This document shows, one piece after another, positions 17,943 to 26,161 of a DNA stretch of 64,000 bases. The stretch lies in the NCBI RefSeq assembly GCF_025717065.2, contig NZ_JAOVZO020000001.1:434001-498000 (forward strand). The letters run 5' to 3'. The DNA is from Tahibacter soli (GTDB lineage Bacteria; Pseudomonadota; Gammaproteobacteria; Xanthomonadales; Rhodanobacteraceae). A program made the position numbers and the translations under genes. Numbering within the stretch: position 1 is the first letter of the stretch; each line of letters starts with the position of its first letter. Under the pieces are notes generated by a model, which was not told the origin of the DNA, searched no databases, and saw nothing but the letters and a program-made list of their open reading frames with translations.

Positions 17943-17978
17943 GGCCTTGCGAGCCCGCATCGGCGGGCTCGCAAGGCC
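17943..17978 (+). other. Perfect 16-bp hairpin between ahpC and ahpD
   Basis: The arms GGCCTTGCGAGCCCGC (17943-17958) and its exact complement (17963-17978) enclose an ATCG tetraloop, five bases after the ahpC stop. No T run follows, so it is more likely a transcript-stabilising or partial-termination hairpin that would raise AhpC over AhpD than a strong terminator. Confidence 0.7.
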
Positions 17979-18093
17979 CTCGCGCGCGGCGCGGTCGCGC
18001 CGCGCGCTTCGTATACCCGTCACGCCGTTTCGAACCTGCACGCCGCGTTTGCGCCGGCGTAACGAACCGCCGTGTCCGTCACTGGAGAACGCA

Positions 18094-18621
18094 ATGAACC
18101 TCGCCGAACTCAAGGCTTCCATTCCCGACTACGCCAAGGACCTGCGCCTGAATCTGGACTCGGTGCTGACCGAGGGCGGCGCGCCGGGCCTTTCGCGCAA
18201 GCAGATCGCGCTGGTCGCGCTCGCCTCGGCGATCGCTTCGCGTTACGAACCGCTCGTCGCCGCGCTGGCCGCCGACGGCGCCGCGCACGCCAGCGAAGCC
18301 GAACTCAACGGCGCGCGCACCGCGGCCGCGATCATGGCCATGAACAATGTGTACTACCGCTTCACGCATCTCGTGAGCGAGCCGGAATACGCGACGCTGC
18401 GCGCGGGCCTGCGCATGAACGCGATGGCGAATCCGGGCTGCGACAAGATCGACTTCGAGCTGTGTTCGCTCGCGGTGTCGGCGATCAACGGCTGCGGCAT
18501 GTGCATGGACTCGCACGAAAAGACGCTGCGCAAGCACGAGCTGACCGCGCAGACGGTGCAGAGCGCGGTGCGCATCGCCTCGGCGGTGCACGCGGCGGCG
18601 GTGACGCTGGAACAGAAGTAA
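18094..18621 (+). CDS. ahpD: Alkyl hydroperoxidase AhpD
   Basis: A 175-residue all-helical CMD-family protein. The catalytic CxxC is CGMC (Cys134 and Cys137), with the relay histidine His141 in CGMCMDSHEK. It recharges oxidised AhpC, receiving electrons from a lipoamide-type donor in the characterised mycobacterial system. The start ATG follows CTGGAGAAC. It lies 156 bp after ahpC behind the hairpin, so it probably forms the second, less expressed cistron of the same operon. The transcript ends in a pair of REP-like hairpins. Confidence 0.95.
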   Translation: MNLAELKASIPDYAKDLRLNLDSVLTEGGAPGLSRKQIALVALASAIASRYEPLVAALAADGAAHASEAELNGARTAAAIMAMNNVYYRFTHLVSEPEYATLRAGLRMNAMANPGCDKIDFELCSLAVSAINGCGMCMDSHEKTLRKHELTAQTVQSAVRIASAVHAAAVTLEQK

Positions 18622-18630
18622 ACAATGCCT

Positions 18631-18676
18631 CCCTCTCCCCCGCAGGCTTGCGGGGGAGAGGGCTGGGGTGAGGGGG
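18631..18676. repeat. REP-like CCCTCTCCCCC element (copy 3)
   Basis: A perfect 14-bp stem (18631-18644 with 18649-18662) is followed by the flank CTGGGGTGAGGGGG. It is inverted relative to copy 4, which lies 58 bp further on. Together they form a pair like the bacterial interspersed mosaic elements of other proteobacteria. Confidence 0.8.
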
Positions 18677-18720
18677 CATGCGCTGCGTACTTCGTCGAGG
18701 TTGAAGAAGTGCACGGCGTC

Positions 18721-18764
18721 GCCCCTCACCCAACCCTCTCCCCCAGGCGAGTTGGGGGAGAGGG
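18721..18764. repeat. REP-like CCCTCTCCCCC element (copy 4)
   Basis: A 12-bp stem (18734-18745 with 18753-18764) carries the CCCCTCACC flank on its left. It is the mirror image of copy 3 and has the same orientation as copy 1. Confidence 0.8.
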
Positions 18765-18831
18765 CTTTCGGTCCTTGGGCGCACGGGCCGCGGGTGCTAG
18801 CCTTTCGCGGATTCCCCGACAGGAACCCGCC

Positions 18832-21513
18832 ATGCGTCCGTTGCTCGCCGCCTGCCTGCTGATTTTCGCCGCGTCCGCGCTCGCCGACGACGCTCCCCGC
18901 GGACGTTTGCCGAAAACCGCCGAACCGCTGCACTACGCGCTGCAGTTTCGCATCGACCCGGCCGCGGACGGTTTCGCCGGCGTCACGACGATCCGGGTGC
19001 GCCTGAACGAGGCCGCCGATCACCTGTGGCTGCACGGCGATTCGCTCTCCGTCGAAAAGGTCGACGTGACCGACGCGGCCGGCACCGCGCACACCGGCAA
19101 ATATGCGCAGGCGAAAGACGCCGACGGCGTCGCGCGCATCGACTTCGGCAAGACGCTGCCCGCGCAGACGATCGACCTGCGCATCGTCTACCGTTCCAGG
19201 TACGACGAGCATCTGGAAGGTTTGTACAAAGCCAGGCACGCGGACAAGCCGTACGTCGTCACGCAGATGGAACCGATCAGCGCGCGCCGCGCGTTTCCCG
19301 GTTTCGACGAGCCGGTGTTCAAGACGCCGTACGACGTCACGCTCGAAGTGCCGCCCGGCCAGAAGGGCGTGACCAACGCCGCGCAGAAGAGCGCGGTCAA
19401 GCTCGCCGACGGCTGGACGCGGCTGACGTTCGAAACCACCGCGAAACTGCCGACGTACCTGATCGCGATCGGCGTCGGGCCGTGGGACGTCGTCGACGCG
19501 CCGCCGATCGCGGCGAGCCGCTGGCGCGACAAGCCGGTGCCGCTGCGCGCGATCGCGGCGGCCGGCGAAGGCCCGCGGCTCAAGGAAATTCTCGGCGCGA
19601 CGCCGCAGATCGTCGCGGCGCTCGAAGACTATTTCGGCTACCCGTACGCGTTCGGCAAGCTCGACCTGCTCGCCGCGCCGGACTTCAGCGCCGGCGCGAT
19701 GGAAAACGCGGGACTCATCATCTATCGCGACACGCTGATGCTGCTCGACGCGAACTCGCCGACGCAGCTGCGCCGCTCGTCGTTCGAGGTCAATACGCAC
19801 GAACTGGCGCACCAGTGGTTCGGCGACACGGTGACGATGCAGTGGTGGGACGACATCTGGCTCAACGAAGCGTTCGCGACGTGGCTGGAAAACCGCATCA
19901 CGGGCCGGCTGCGGCCGGAGAATCGCGCCGATCTCGGCATGGTCGAGGGCGCGCAGTACGCGATGCGCGCCGACAGCCTCGCGAGCGCGCGGCGCGTGCG
20001 CCAGCCGATCAGCGGCGTCGGCGACATCGAAGACGCGTTCGACAGCCTCACGTACCAGAAAGGCGCGGCGGTGCTCGGCATGTTCGAGGCATGGCTCGGC
20101 GAAGAAACGTTCCGTAGTGGAATTCGCAACTATGTGCGCGAGCACGAGTTCGGCAATGCGACGTCGGACGATCTGATCGCCGCGCTGGCGAAGGCCGGCG
20201 ACCGCGACGAGCGTTTCGGCAAGGCGATGAAGAGCTTTCTCGACCAGCCCGGCGTACCGCAGGTGACGACGTCGCTTTCGTGCGACGGCGGCAAGGCGAC
20301 GCTCGCGCTGTCGCAGCAGCGCTATTTTCCGGCGGGCTCCAAAGGCGACGCGGCGCAGCGCTGGGGCGTGCCGGTATGCGTGCGCCTGGGTTACGGCGAC
20401 AAGACGTCGGTGCAGTGCGAACTGCTCGACCAGGCGTCGGGCACGATGACGCTCGCCGACGGCTGTCCCGACTGGTATCTGCCGAACGCCGATTCGCGCG
20501 GCTACTACCGCATCGCGATGCCGGCGGCGGAACTCGGCAAGCTCACGGCGGCCGTCGACAAGCTTGCCGAACGCGAACAGCTCGGCTTCGCCGATGCGAT
20601 CCGCGCCGGCTTCGAGCGCGGCGACGTCGACGTCGCCGCGGCGCTCGCCGCGATGCGGCAACTGGCGCCGTCGAAGACGCGCGAGATCTCGACGTCGCTG
20701 TTCGGCACGTTCAACTGGATACGCGACTATCTGTCCGACGCGACGACGCGCCCGGCGCTCGATGCGTTCGCGACGTCGCTGTACCTGCCGCGCCTGCGCG
20801 AACTCGGCTATGCGCAGCGCGCCGGCGAGAACAGCGACGATGCGCTGATGCGCTCGGCGCTCGCCGAATTTCTCGCGCGCGACGTCGAAAACGCGCAGGT
20901 GCGCGCCGCGCTGGTGGAGCAGGGCCGCGCGGTGCTCAAGATCGGCGACAACGGACACCTGACGTTCAGCGCGGCGAACTACGACCTGCTCGGCACCACG
21001 CTGTCGATCACGGTGCAGGAACTCGGCGCGCCCGCGATCGACGCGCTCGTCGCCGAGATCGGCCGGCAGAGCGATCCGACGCTGCGCGCGTCGATGATCG
21101 GCGCGCTCGGCGCGACGCGCGACGGCAAGCTCGGCGACCGCGTGCGCAACTACGTGCTGACCGACGCGGTGAAGCTCGGCGAGGTGTCGCGCCTGCTCGG
21201 CGTCAACCAGTCGCACCCGGAGAATCACGCCGCGTACTGGACGTGGCTCAAGGCGAATTTCGACGCGCTGGTCAAGCGCATGCCGGCGAAGGGCGAGGGA
21301 CGTCTGGTCGAGCGCGCGTCGGACGGCTGGTGCGCCGCGGCGCAGGAAAAGGAACTCGTGGAATTTTTCGCGCCGCGCGCGGCGAGCCTCACCGGCGGCG
21401 ACACGGCGCTGGCGCGGGCGCGCGAGAAGATCGCGCTGTGCGTCGCCCGGCGCGAAAAGCAGGGTACGGCCGGCCTCGCGGCGTGGGCGAAAGCGAACCC
21501 GCCGGCGCTATGA
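18832..21513 (+). CDS. M1 family metallopeptidase (secreted aminopeptidase N-like)
   Basis: An 893-residue zinc aminopeptidase. A clear signal peptide (MRPLLAACLLIFAASALA) sends it to the periplasm or beyond, unlike cytoplasmic E. coli PepN. The exopeptidase motif GAMEN is at residues 288-292. The zinc site is HELAH with His323, His327 and distal Glu346 in WLNEAF. The C-terminal half is the helical ERAP1-like domain. It removes N-terminal residues from peptides. The start at 18832 is chosen for the signal peptide; the frame is open further upstream but runs into the repeat pair. The Pycsar-like gene follows 28 bp later, possibly in the same transcript. Confidence 0.93.
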   Translation: MRPLLAACLLIFAASALADDAPRGRLPKTAEPLHYALQFRIDPAADGFAGVTTIRVRLNEAADHLWLHGDSLSVEKVDVTDAAGTAHTGKYAQAKDADGVARIDFGKTLPAQTIDLRIVYRSRYDEHLEGLYKARHADKPYVVTQMEPISARRAFPGFDEPVFKTPYDVTLEVPPGQKGVTNAAQKSAVKLADGWTRLTFETTAKLPTYLIAIGVGPWDVVDAPPIAASRWRDKPVPLRAIAAAGEGPRLKEILGATPQIVAALEDYFGYPYAFGKLDLLAAPDFSAGAMENAGLIIYRDTLMLLDANSPTQLRRSSFEVNTHELAHQWFGDTVTMQWWDDIWLNEAFATWLENRITGRLRPENRADLGMVEGAQYAMRADSLASARRVRQPISGVGDIEDAFDSLTYQKGAAVLGMFEAWLGEETFRSGIRNYVREHEFGNATSDDLIAALAKAGDRDERFGKAMKSFLDQPGVPQVTTSLSCDGGKATLALSQQRYFPAGSKGDAAQRWGVPVCVRLGYGDKTSVQCELLDQASGTMTLADGCPDWYLPNADSRGYYRIAMPAAELGKLTAAVDKLAEREQLGFADAIRAGFERGDVDVAAALAAMRQLAPSKTREISTSLFGTFNWIRDYLSDATTRPALDAFATSLYLPRLRELGYAQRAGENSDDALMRSALAEFLARDVENAQVRAALVEQGRAVLKIGDNGHLTFSAANYDLLGTTLSITVQELGAPAIDALVAEIGRQSDPTLRASMIGALGATRDGKLGDRVRNYVLTDAVKLGEVSRLLGVNQSHPENHAAYWTWLKANFDALVKRMPAKGEGRLVERASDGWCAAAQEKELVEFFAPRAASLTGGDTALARAREKIALCVARREKQGTAGLAAWAKANPPAL

Positions 21514-21541
21514 TGGCGCCAGGCGCCGCGGGGAGGTGGCC

Positions 21542-22099
21542 ATGAGCGAAACGCAGACCGAAACGACGCGCGCCGCATACGCGCAGGTGCCCGAACGCAA
21601 CACGTCGGACAACATCCTGCGCACGGCGCAGCAGCATCACGTGCAGCTCTCGGCGATGGCCGACACGAAGGCGAACATCATCATCACGGTGTCGTCGATC
21701 GTGCTGACGCTGTCGCTCGGCAAGCTCAACGACCCGGCGCTGCGCATCGCGGTGCTGATCCTGACGGTGTTCACGCTCGGCGCGCTGCTGCTCGCGATAC
21801 TCGCGGTGTTGCCGAAGTACCGGCCGCTCAAGCTCGACAGCGAGGTGCTGCCGCCGCATTTCAACCTGCTGTTCTTCGGCCACTTCTCGGAGATTTCGCG
21901 AGAACGCTTTCTCGACGAGATCGCGCGGCTGCTGCAGCCCGACGGTTCGATCTATCGGACGCAGGCGAACGACCTCTACTCGCTCGGCATCTATCTCGCG
22001 CGGCACAAGTACCGCTATCTGCGGCTGTCGTATCTGTTCTTTCTCACGGGTTTCGTGCTCGCCTGCGGCGAACAGGCCGTGCGGATGTTGTTCGCCTAG
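21542..22099 (+). CDS. Pycsar-type transmembrane effector family protein (DUF5706-like)
   Basis: A 185-residue protein with two hydrophobic helices in the first half (around IIITVSSIVLTLSLG and IAVLILTVFTLGALLLAILAVL) and one near the C-terminus (LSYLFFLTGFVLACG). The segment AMADTKANIIITVSSIVL is the hallmark of the DUF5706/PycTM family. In Pycsar phage defence, members of this family respond to cCMP or cUMP and disrupt the membrane. No pyrimidine cyclase gene lies nearby, so it is an orphan and a defence role is inference. The start follows GGGAGG. Its stop overlaps the convergent hotdog gene in CTAG. Confidence 0.78.
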   Translation: MSETQTETTRAAYAQVPERNTSDNILRTAQQHHVQLSAMADTKANIIITVSSIVLTLSLGKLNDPALRIAVLILTVFTLGALLLAILAVLPKYRPLKLDSEVLPPHFNLLFFGHFSEISRERFLDEIARLLQPDGSIYRTQANDLYSLGIYLARHKYRYLRLSYLFFLTGFVLACGEQAVRMLFA

Positions 22100-22563
22100 C
22101 CTTTCTTCGGCGACACCCACATCGTGATGTCGGCGTCGAACACGACGTCGCCGGCCGCGTCGCGCACTTCGACGATCGCATGCAGATCCTGCGCGACGCT
22201 CGCGTCGGCGACGGCCGCCACGCGTGCGGTCGCGGTCATCGTGCCGGTCGCCTTCTTGAGGTAGCGCACGCTCATGCCCTTGGGAATCCAGCGCGTCGTG
22301 GCCGGGATCGTCGCGTCGGTCGCGAGACCGCCGGCCATCTCGGCCATGTTGCACAGCGCGATCGCGTGCACCGTGCCGATATGGTTCTGCACGCGGCGGC
22401 GATGGCGGATCGTCACGACGCAGCGCCCCGGCTCGAGCATCTGCACGGTCGGCCCGATGCTGCCGAAATACGGCGCGCGCAGACAGATCAGCCGCGAGTA
22501 GAGCCACCGGCCGAAGCCGGACTTGCCGTGCTTTTCGAACAGGCGCAGCGCTTGCGAAGCCAA
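22096..22563 (-). CDS. Hotdog-fold DUF4442-type protein (putative thioesterase)
   Basis: A 155-residue protein with the DUF4442/YiiD-C hotdog core. The region HIGTVHAIALCNMAEMAGGLA holds the helix that in this fold lines the acyl-CoA pocket. Such proteins are assumed to handle acyl-CoA thioesters, and the FadE gene just upstream fits. The start is probably TTG at 22563, preceded by GGAG. A longer ATG start at 22608 would begin inside the palindromic hairpin that ends the fadE transcript and has no ribosome-binding site. Co-transcription with fadE by read-through is possible. No catalytic residue is assigned. Confidence 0.72.
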   Translation of the reverse strand: MASQALRLFEKHGKSGFGRWLYSRLICLRAPYFGSIGPTVQMLEPGRCVVTIRHRRRVQNHIGTVHAIALCNMAEMAGGLATDATIPATTRWIPKGMSVRYLKKATGTMTATARVAAVADASVAQDLHAIVEVRDAAGDVVFDADITMWVSPKKG

Positions 22564-22579
22564 GGCGTGTCTCCGGGCG

Positions 22580-22605
22580 AACGTCCCGGCCGCGGCCGGG
22601 ACGTT
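22580..22605 (-). terminator. 26-bp perfect palindromic hairpin after fadE
   Basis: AACGTCCCGGCCG and its complement abut without a loop, 18 bp past the fadE stop on the minus strand. No T run follows, so termination would be partial or the hairpin may protect the 3' end. Confidence 0.5.
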
Positions 22606-22623
22606 CAAGGTCGGTACGGGCGT

Positions 22624-25092
22624 TTAAGCGACGGAGCGCAGTACGGTCTTGCCGTGCTTGACCGCGGCTTCGAGTTCGCGCGGGTCGAAATCGTCGACGC
22701 TGATGAATTCGAACGTCGCGGCGCGCACGCGTTCGAGCAGCTTGCGCTCCTCTTCGGTGATGCCGCCCAGCGCTTCGACTTCGGCGAGCTGCTGCACGTA
22801 ATCGTGCGACTTGATCTCGCCGCTCTTGAGGGCCTTCAGGAACTTGCGCTCGACCGGCTCGGCCGCGATCACGTCCGGCAGAATCGCGTTCATGCGGCCG
22901 ATCGCGTTGTTCGGGTTCGGCGTGAGATAGACGTATTCGCCGAGACGGTCGCGCGTTTCGTTCGGCGCGCACAGGATCGCGGCGACGCGGCGGCCGAGGC
23001 GGTCCGACGGCGGCACTTCGCGGCGGCCGAGCGGAAACACCAGCGCGCGCAGCAGCCACGCGACCGGACGCACGGGGAAGTTGCGCAGCACGCCGTCGAG
23101 CGCCATCTGCATGCGCCAGACGCTGTCGTGGAACGCCCACGCGAGCATCGGCTGGTCCGCGGCGGGGTGGCCCTGGTCTTCGTAGCGCTTCAACATGCTC
23201 GATGCGATGTACAGGTTCGACAGCACGTCGCCGAGGCGCGCGGAGATCTTTTCCTTGAACTTGAGTTTGCCGCCGAGCACGAGCATCGACGTATCGGCGA
23301 CGAGCGCGAGCGCCGCGGCATAGCGGTTCAATTTGCGGAAATAGCGCTTGGTATACTTGTCGCCCGGCGCCGAGCCGATCTTCGCATGCGTCAGGCCCAG
23401 CACGAAGCTGCGCACGGCGTTGGACACGGCAAAGCCGATATGGCCGAACAGCGCGCGGTCGAACGCGCGCAGGCGTTCGGCGTAGTCGGGCAGCTGCGCC
23501 GCTTCGAGTTCCTTGAGCACGTACGGATGGCAGCGGATCGCGCCCTGGCCGAAGATCATCATGCTGCGCGTGAGGATGTTCGCGCCCTCGACCGTGATCG
23601 CGATCGGCGCGCCCTGCCAGGCGCGGCCGGCGTAGTTTTTCGGTCCCAGGATCACGGCCTTGCCGCCGTGGATGTCCATGACGTCTTTCGCGATTTCGCG
23701 GCCGAGTTCGGTCGCGTGGTATTTGGCGATCGCCGACGGCACCGACGGCTTCTCGCCGCGGTCGACCGCCGCGGCGGTCGCACGCGACAGCGCGCTGATC
23801 GCGTAGGTGTAGCCGCCGACGCGCGCGAGCGCTTCCTCGATGCCTTCGAAGCGGCCGATCGCCATGCCGAACTGCTTGCGGATGCGCGCGTAGGCGCCGG
23901 TGGCGAGTGAGCCGATGCGCGCGGCGCCGGTCGCGTTCGACGGCAGCGAGATCGAGCGGCCGACCGACAGGCATTCGACGAGCATGCGCCAGCCCTGGCC
24001 GGCCATTTCCGGTCCGCCGATCAGCTGCGACAGCGGCACGAACACGTCCTTGCCGCGCACCGGGCCGTTCTGGAACGGCACGTTCAGCGGGAAATGACGG
24101 CGGCCGGCTTCCAGGCCCTTGGTGTCGCGCGGCAGCAGCGCGAGCGTGATGCCGAGGTCTTCGACGTCGCCGAGCAGTTTTTCCGGGTCGTACATGCGGA
24201 ACGCGAGGCCGATCACCGTCGCGATCGGCGCGAGCGTGATGTAGCGCTTGTCGAACGTCAGCCGCACGCCGACGACGTTGGCGCCGTTCCATTCGCCCTT
24301 GCAGACGATGCCGTAGTCGGGAATCGACGTCGCGTCCGAACCGGCGTAGGGGCCGGTCAGCGCGAAGCACGGAATTTCGCGTCCGTCGGCGAGGCGCGGC
24401 AGGTAGTGGTCTTTCTGCTCCTTCGTGCCGTAGTGCAGCAGGAGCTCGGCCGGGCCGAGCGAGTTCGGCACCGCGACGGTCGAGCCGACCGTCGTGGAGA
24501 TGCTCGCGATCTTCTGCAGCACCGCCGAATGCGCCAGCGCCGAGAACTGCAGGCCGCCGTATTCCTTCGGAATGATCATGCCGAAGAACTTGTTCTTCTT
24601 GAGGAACTCCCACACGGGCGGCGGCAGGTCGGCCAGCTCGTGCGTGATTTCCCAGTCGTTCGTCATGCGGCACAGTTCTTCGACCGGACCGTCGAGAAAC
24701 GCGCGTTCTTCGATCGACAACTGCGGCACCGGCTGGCGCAACAGCTGGTTCCAGTCCGGCTTGCCGCTGAAGAGCTGCCCCTCGAAACCGACCGTGCCCG
24801 CTTCGAGCGCGACTTTCTCGGTATCGGAGAGCTGCGGCGTGATCTTCTGGTAGATCGACAGGAGCGGCGCGGTGATGCGGCGCCGGCGGAAGTCGACGAG
24901 GTTCAAGGGCGCGGCGACGAGCGCGAACAGCGTCAGCGTCGCCAGCGTTGCGAGCCAGTGCGCGCCGCCGAACCCGCCGGCGGCGAGAATCGCGACGGCG
25001 ACGGCGCCGGTCCAGACGATCAGCCCCGCGCGGCGATAGGCGCAGATCACGCTGACGAGGATCGCGGCGATCAATGGCAGCCAGTGTTGCAT
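22624..25092 (-). CDS. fadE: Acyl-CoA dehydrogenase FadE (YafH type)
   Basis: An 822-residue flavoprotein that performs the first oxidation of fatty-acid beta-oxidation, giving 2-enoyl-CoA. The length and layout match E. coli FadE (814 residues): two N-terminal hydrophobic segments (residues 1-70), an acyl-CoA dehydrogenase core with the FAD/substrate stretch FALTGPYAGSDATSIPDYG, the helical segment DVMDIHGGKAVILGP and a long FadE-specific C-terminal extension. The ATG at 25092 has AAGGAGT. It lies 10 bp after the alpha/beta hydrolase gene and is surely co-transcribed with it. Control by the divergent TetR regulator is inferred. Confidence 0.95.
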   Translation of the reverse strand: MQHWLPLIAAILVSVICAYRRAGLIVWTGAVAVAILAAGGFGGAHWLATLATLTLFALVAAPLNLVDFRRRRITAPLLSIYQKITPQLSDTEKVALEAGTVGFEGQLFSGKPDWNQLLRQPVPQLSIEERAFLDGPVEELCRMTNDWEITHELADLPPPVWEFLKKNKFFGMIIPKEYGGLQFSALAHSAVLQKIASISTTVGSTVAVPNSLGPAELLLHYGTKEQKDHYLPRLADGREIPCFALTGPYAGSDATSIPDYGIVCKGEWNGANVVGVRLTFDKRYITLAPIATVIGLAFRMYDPEKLLGDVEDLGITLALLPRDTKGLEAGRRHFPLNVPFQNGPVRGKDVFVPLSQLIGGPEMAGQGWRMLVECLSVGRSISLPSNATGAARIGSLATGAYARIRKQFGMAIGRFEGIEEALARVGGYTYAISALSRATAAAVDRGEKPSVPSAIAKYHATELGREIAKDVMDIHGGKAVILGPKNYAGRAWQGAPIAITVEGANILTRSMMIFGQGAIRCHPYVLKELEAAQLPDYAERLRAFDRALFGHIGFAVSNAVRSFVLGLTHAKIGSAPGDKYTKRYFRKLNRYAAALALVADTSMLVLGGKLKFKEKISARLGDVLSNLYIASSMLKRYEDQGHPAADQPMLAWAFHDSVWRMQMALDGVLRNFPVRPVAWLLRALVFPLGRREVPPSDRLGRRVAAILCAPNETRDRLGEYVYLTPNPNNAIGRMNAILPDVIAAEPVERKFLKALKSGEIKSHDYVQQLAEVEALGGITEEERKLLERVRAATFEFISVDDFDPRELEAAVKHGKTVLRSVA

Positions 25093-25102
25093 GTCCGACT
25101 CC

Positions 25103-26002
25103 TTAAATATTCAGCGAGTCCCGGCGTGCGCCGAGAGATCGTACGAAGGTGAGAACGGCGTCGGTGAACGCTTCGTTGCGGTCGCCGACGACCATATGCG
25201 TCGCACGCGGCACGACGACGTGCTGCGCATGCGGCACGAGCGAGAGGAACTCGCCGATCGTCGTTTGCGAGACGACGTCGCTTTCGCTGCCCGAGAGCAG
25301 CAGCGTCGGCACGTCGATGCGTGCCGCGGCGCCGAGCAGGCGTTCCTGGTGCCGCTCGAAGCCCTCGGCGATCGCATCGAGCAGCCGGGGATCCCAGTGC
25401 CAGCGATAGCGCCCGTTGTCCTGTCTGACCAGGAGCGCGCGCAGGCGTTCGGGCGACCGCGGTTCGCGACGGTGGGGCAGATAGTCCGAAATCGCCTGCG
25501 AAGCGTCGGCGAGCGACTCGAAACCGTCCGGGTGCGCGCGCATGAACGCGAGGATGCGTTCGACGCCGGCGGTTTCCCAACGCGGCGTCACGTCGACGAG
25601 CACGAGCGCGCGGAACAGCGGACCGAGGTCGGCCTGCGCCAGGAGGCCCACCAGCCCGCCGAACGACGCACCGACGAGAACGGCGTTCGGACCTGCGTAG
25701 CGTGCAATCTGCAATAGATCGGTCGTGAACTGTTCGATCGCGTAGTTGCCGTCGGCGCGCCACCCGCTGTCGCCATGACCGCGCGCGTCGGCGAGCACGC
25801 AGCGAAAGCCGACGCCGGCAAGGCGCTCGGCACTGCCGCTCCAGGCGAGTCGGGTCTGGCCGAAGCCGTGCGCGAAAACGAGCGGCGGTCCGCCGATGCC
25901 GCCGTGCGTCCGGACAGCCAATTTCACCCCGTCGTCACCGACGAGTCGGATCTCGACGGTCGCATCGGGGCGTTGCGGACGGGGTGTGGGGCTGGCGGAC
26001 AT
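25103..26002 (-). CDS. Alpha/beta hydrolase
   Basis: A 299-residue cytoplasmic serine hydrolase. The oxyanion segment HGFGQTR precedes the nucleophile elbow GASFGG (Ser113). The probable acid is Asp242 in SGSESDVV and the base is His269 in RATHMVVGD. There is no signal peptide. It is the first gene of a two-gene operon with fadE (10-bp gap), which suggests an esterase or thioesterase acting on a lipid or acyl-CoA. The substrate is not determined. The start is the ATG at 26002, facing the TetR gene across 159 bp. Confidence 0.88.
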   Translation of the reverse strand: MSASPTPRPQRPDATVEIRLVGDDGVKLAVRTHGGIGGPPLVFAHGFGQTRLAWSGSAERLAGVGFRCVLADARGHGDSGWRADGNYAIEQFTTDLLQIARYAGPNAVLVGASFGGLVGLLAQADLGPLFRALVLVDVTPRWETAGVERILAFMRAHPDGFESLADASQAISDYLPHRREPRSPERLRALLVRQDNGRYRWHWDPRLLDAIAEGFERHQERLLGAAARIDVPTLLLSGSESDVVSQTTIGEFLSLVPHAQHVVVPRATHMVVGDRNEAFTDAVLTFVRSLGARRDSLNI

Positions 26003-26057
26003 GCCTTCGAGTATCTGTGCCGAAATAGAGCAATCAATCCGTTAGCGCACGGAAAGT

Positions 26058-26076
26058 TCAATTCTTTCTCAATTGA
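26058..26076. promoter_or_regulatory. Candidate operator between the hydrolase-fadE operon and the TetR gene
   Basis: TCAATT and AATTGA form a perfect 6-bp inverted repeat with a 7-bp spacer, in the AT-rich centre of the divergent intergenic region. The size and symmetry suit a TetR-family dimer. No measurement supports it. Confidence 0.5.
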
Positions 26077-26161
26077 CCATTTCCTAAGTTCGCCGCGGAA
26101 CGGCGGTGCTTCAATCGATCCCGGGTCGGCCCAATCCCCCCACTTCAAACCCCCTATCGAT

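Noticed and set aside
18625-18831. Longer N-terminus of the M1 aminopeptidase
   Set aside because: The extension runs through the repeat pair; the signal peptide starts at 18832.
21542-22099. Complete Pycsar defence operon
   Set aside because: No cyclase gene is adjacent; neighbours are metabolic or proteolytic genes.
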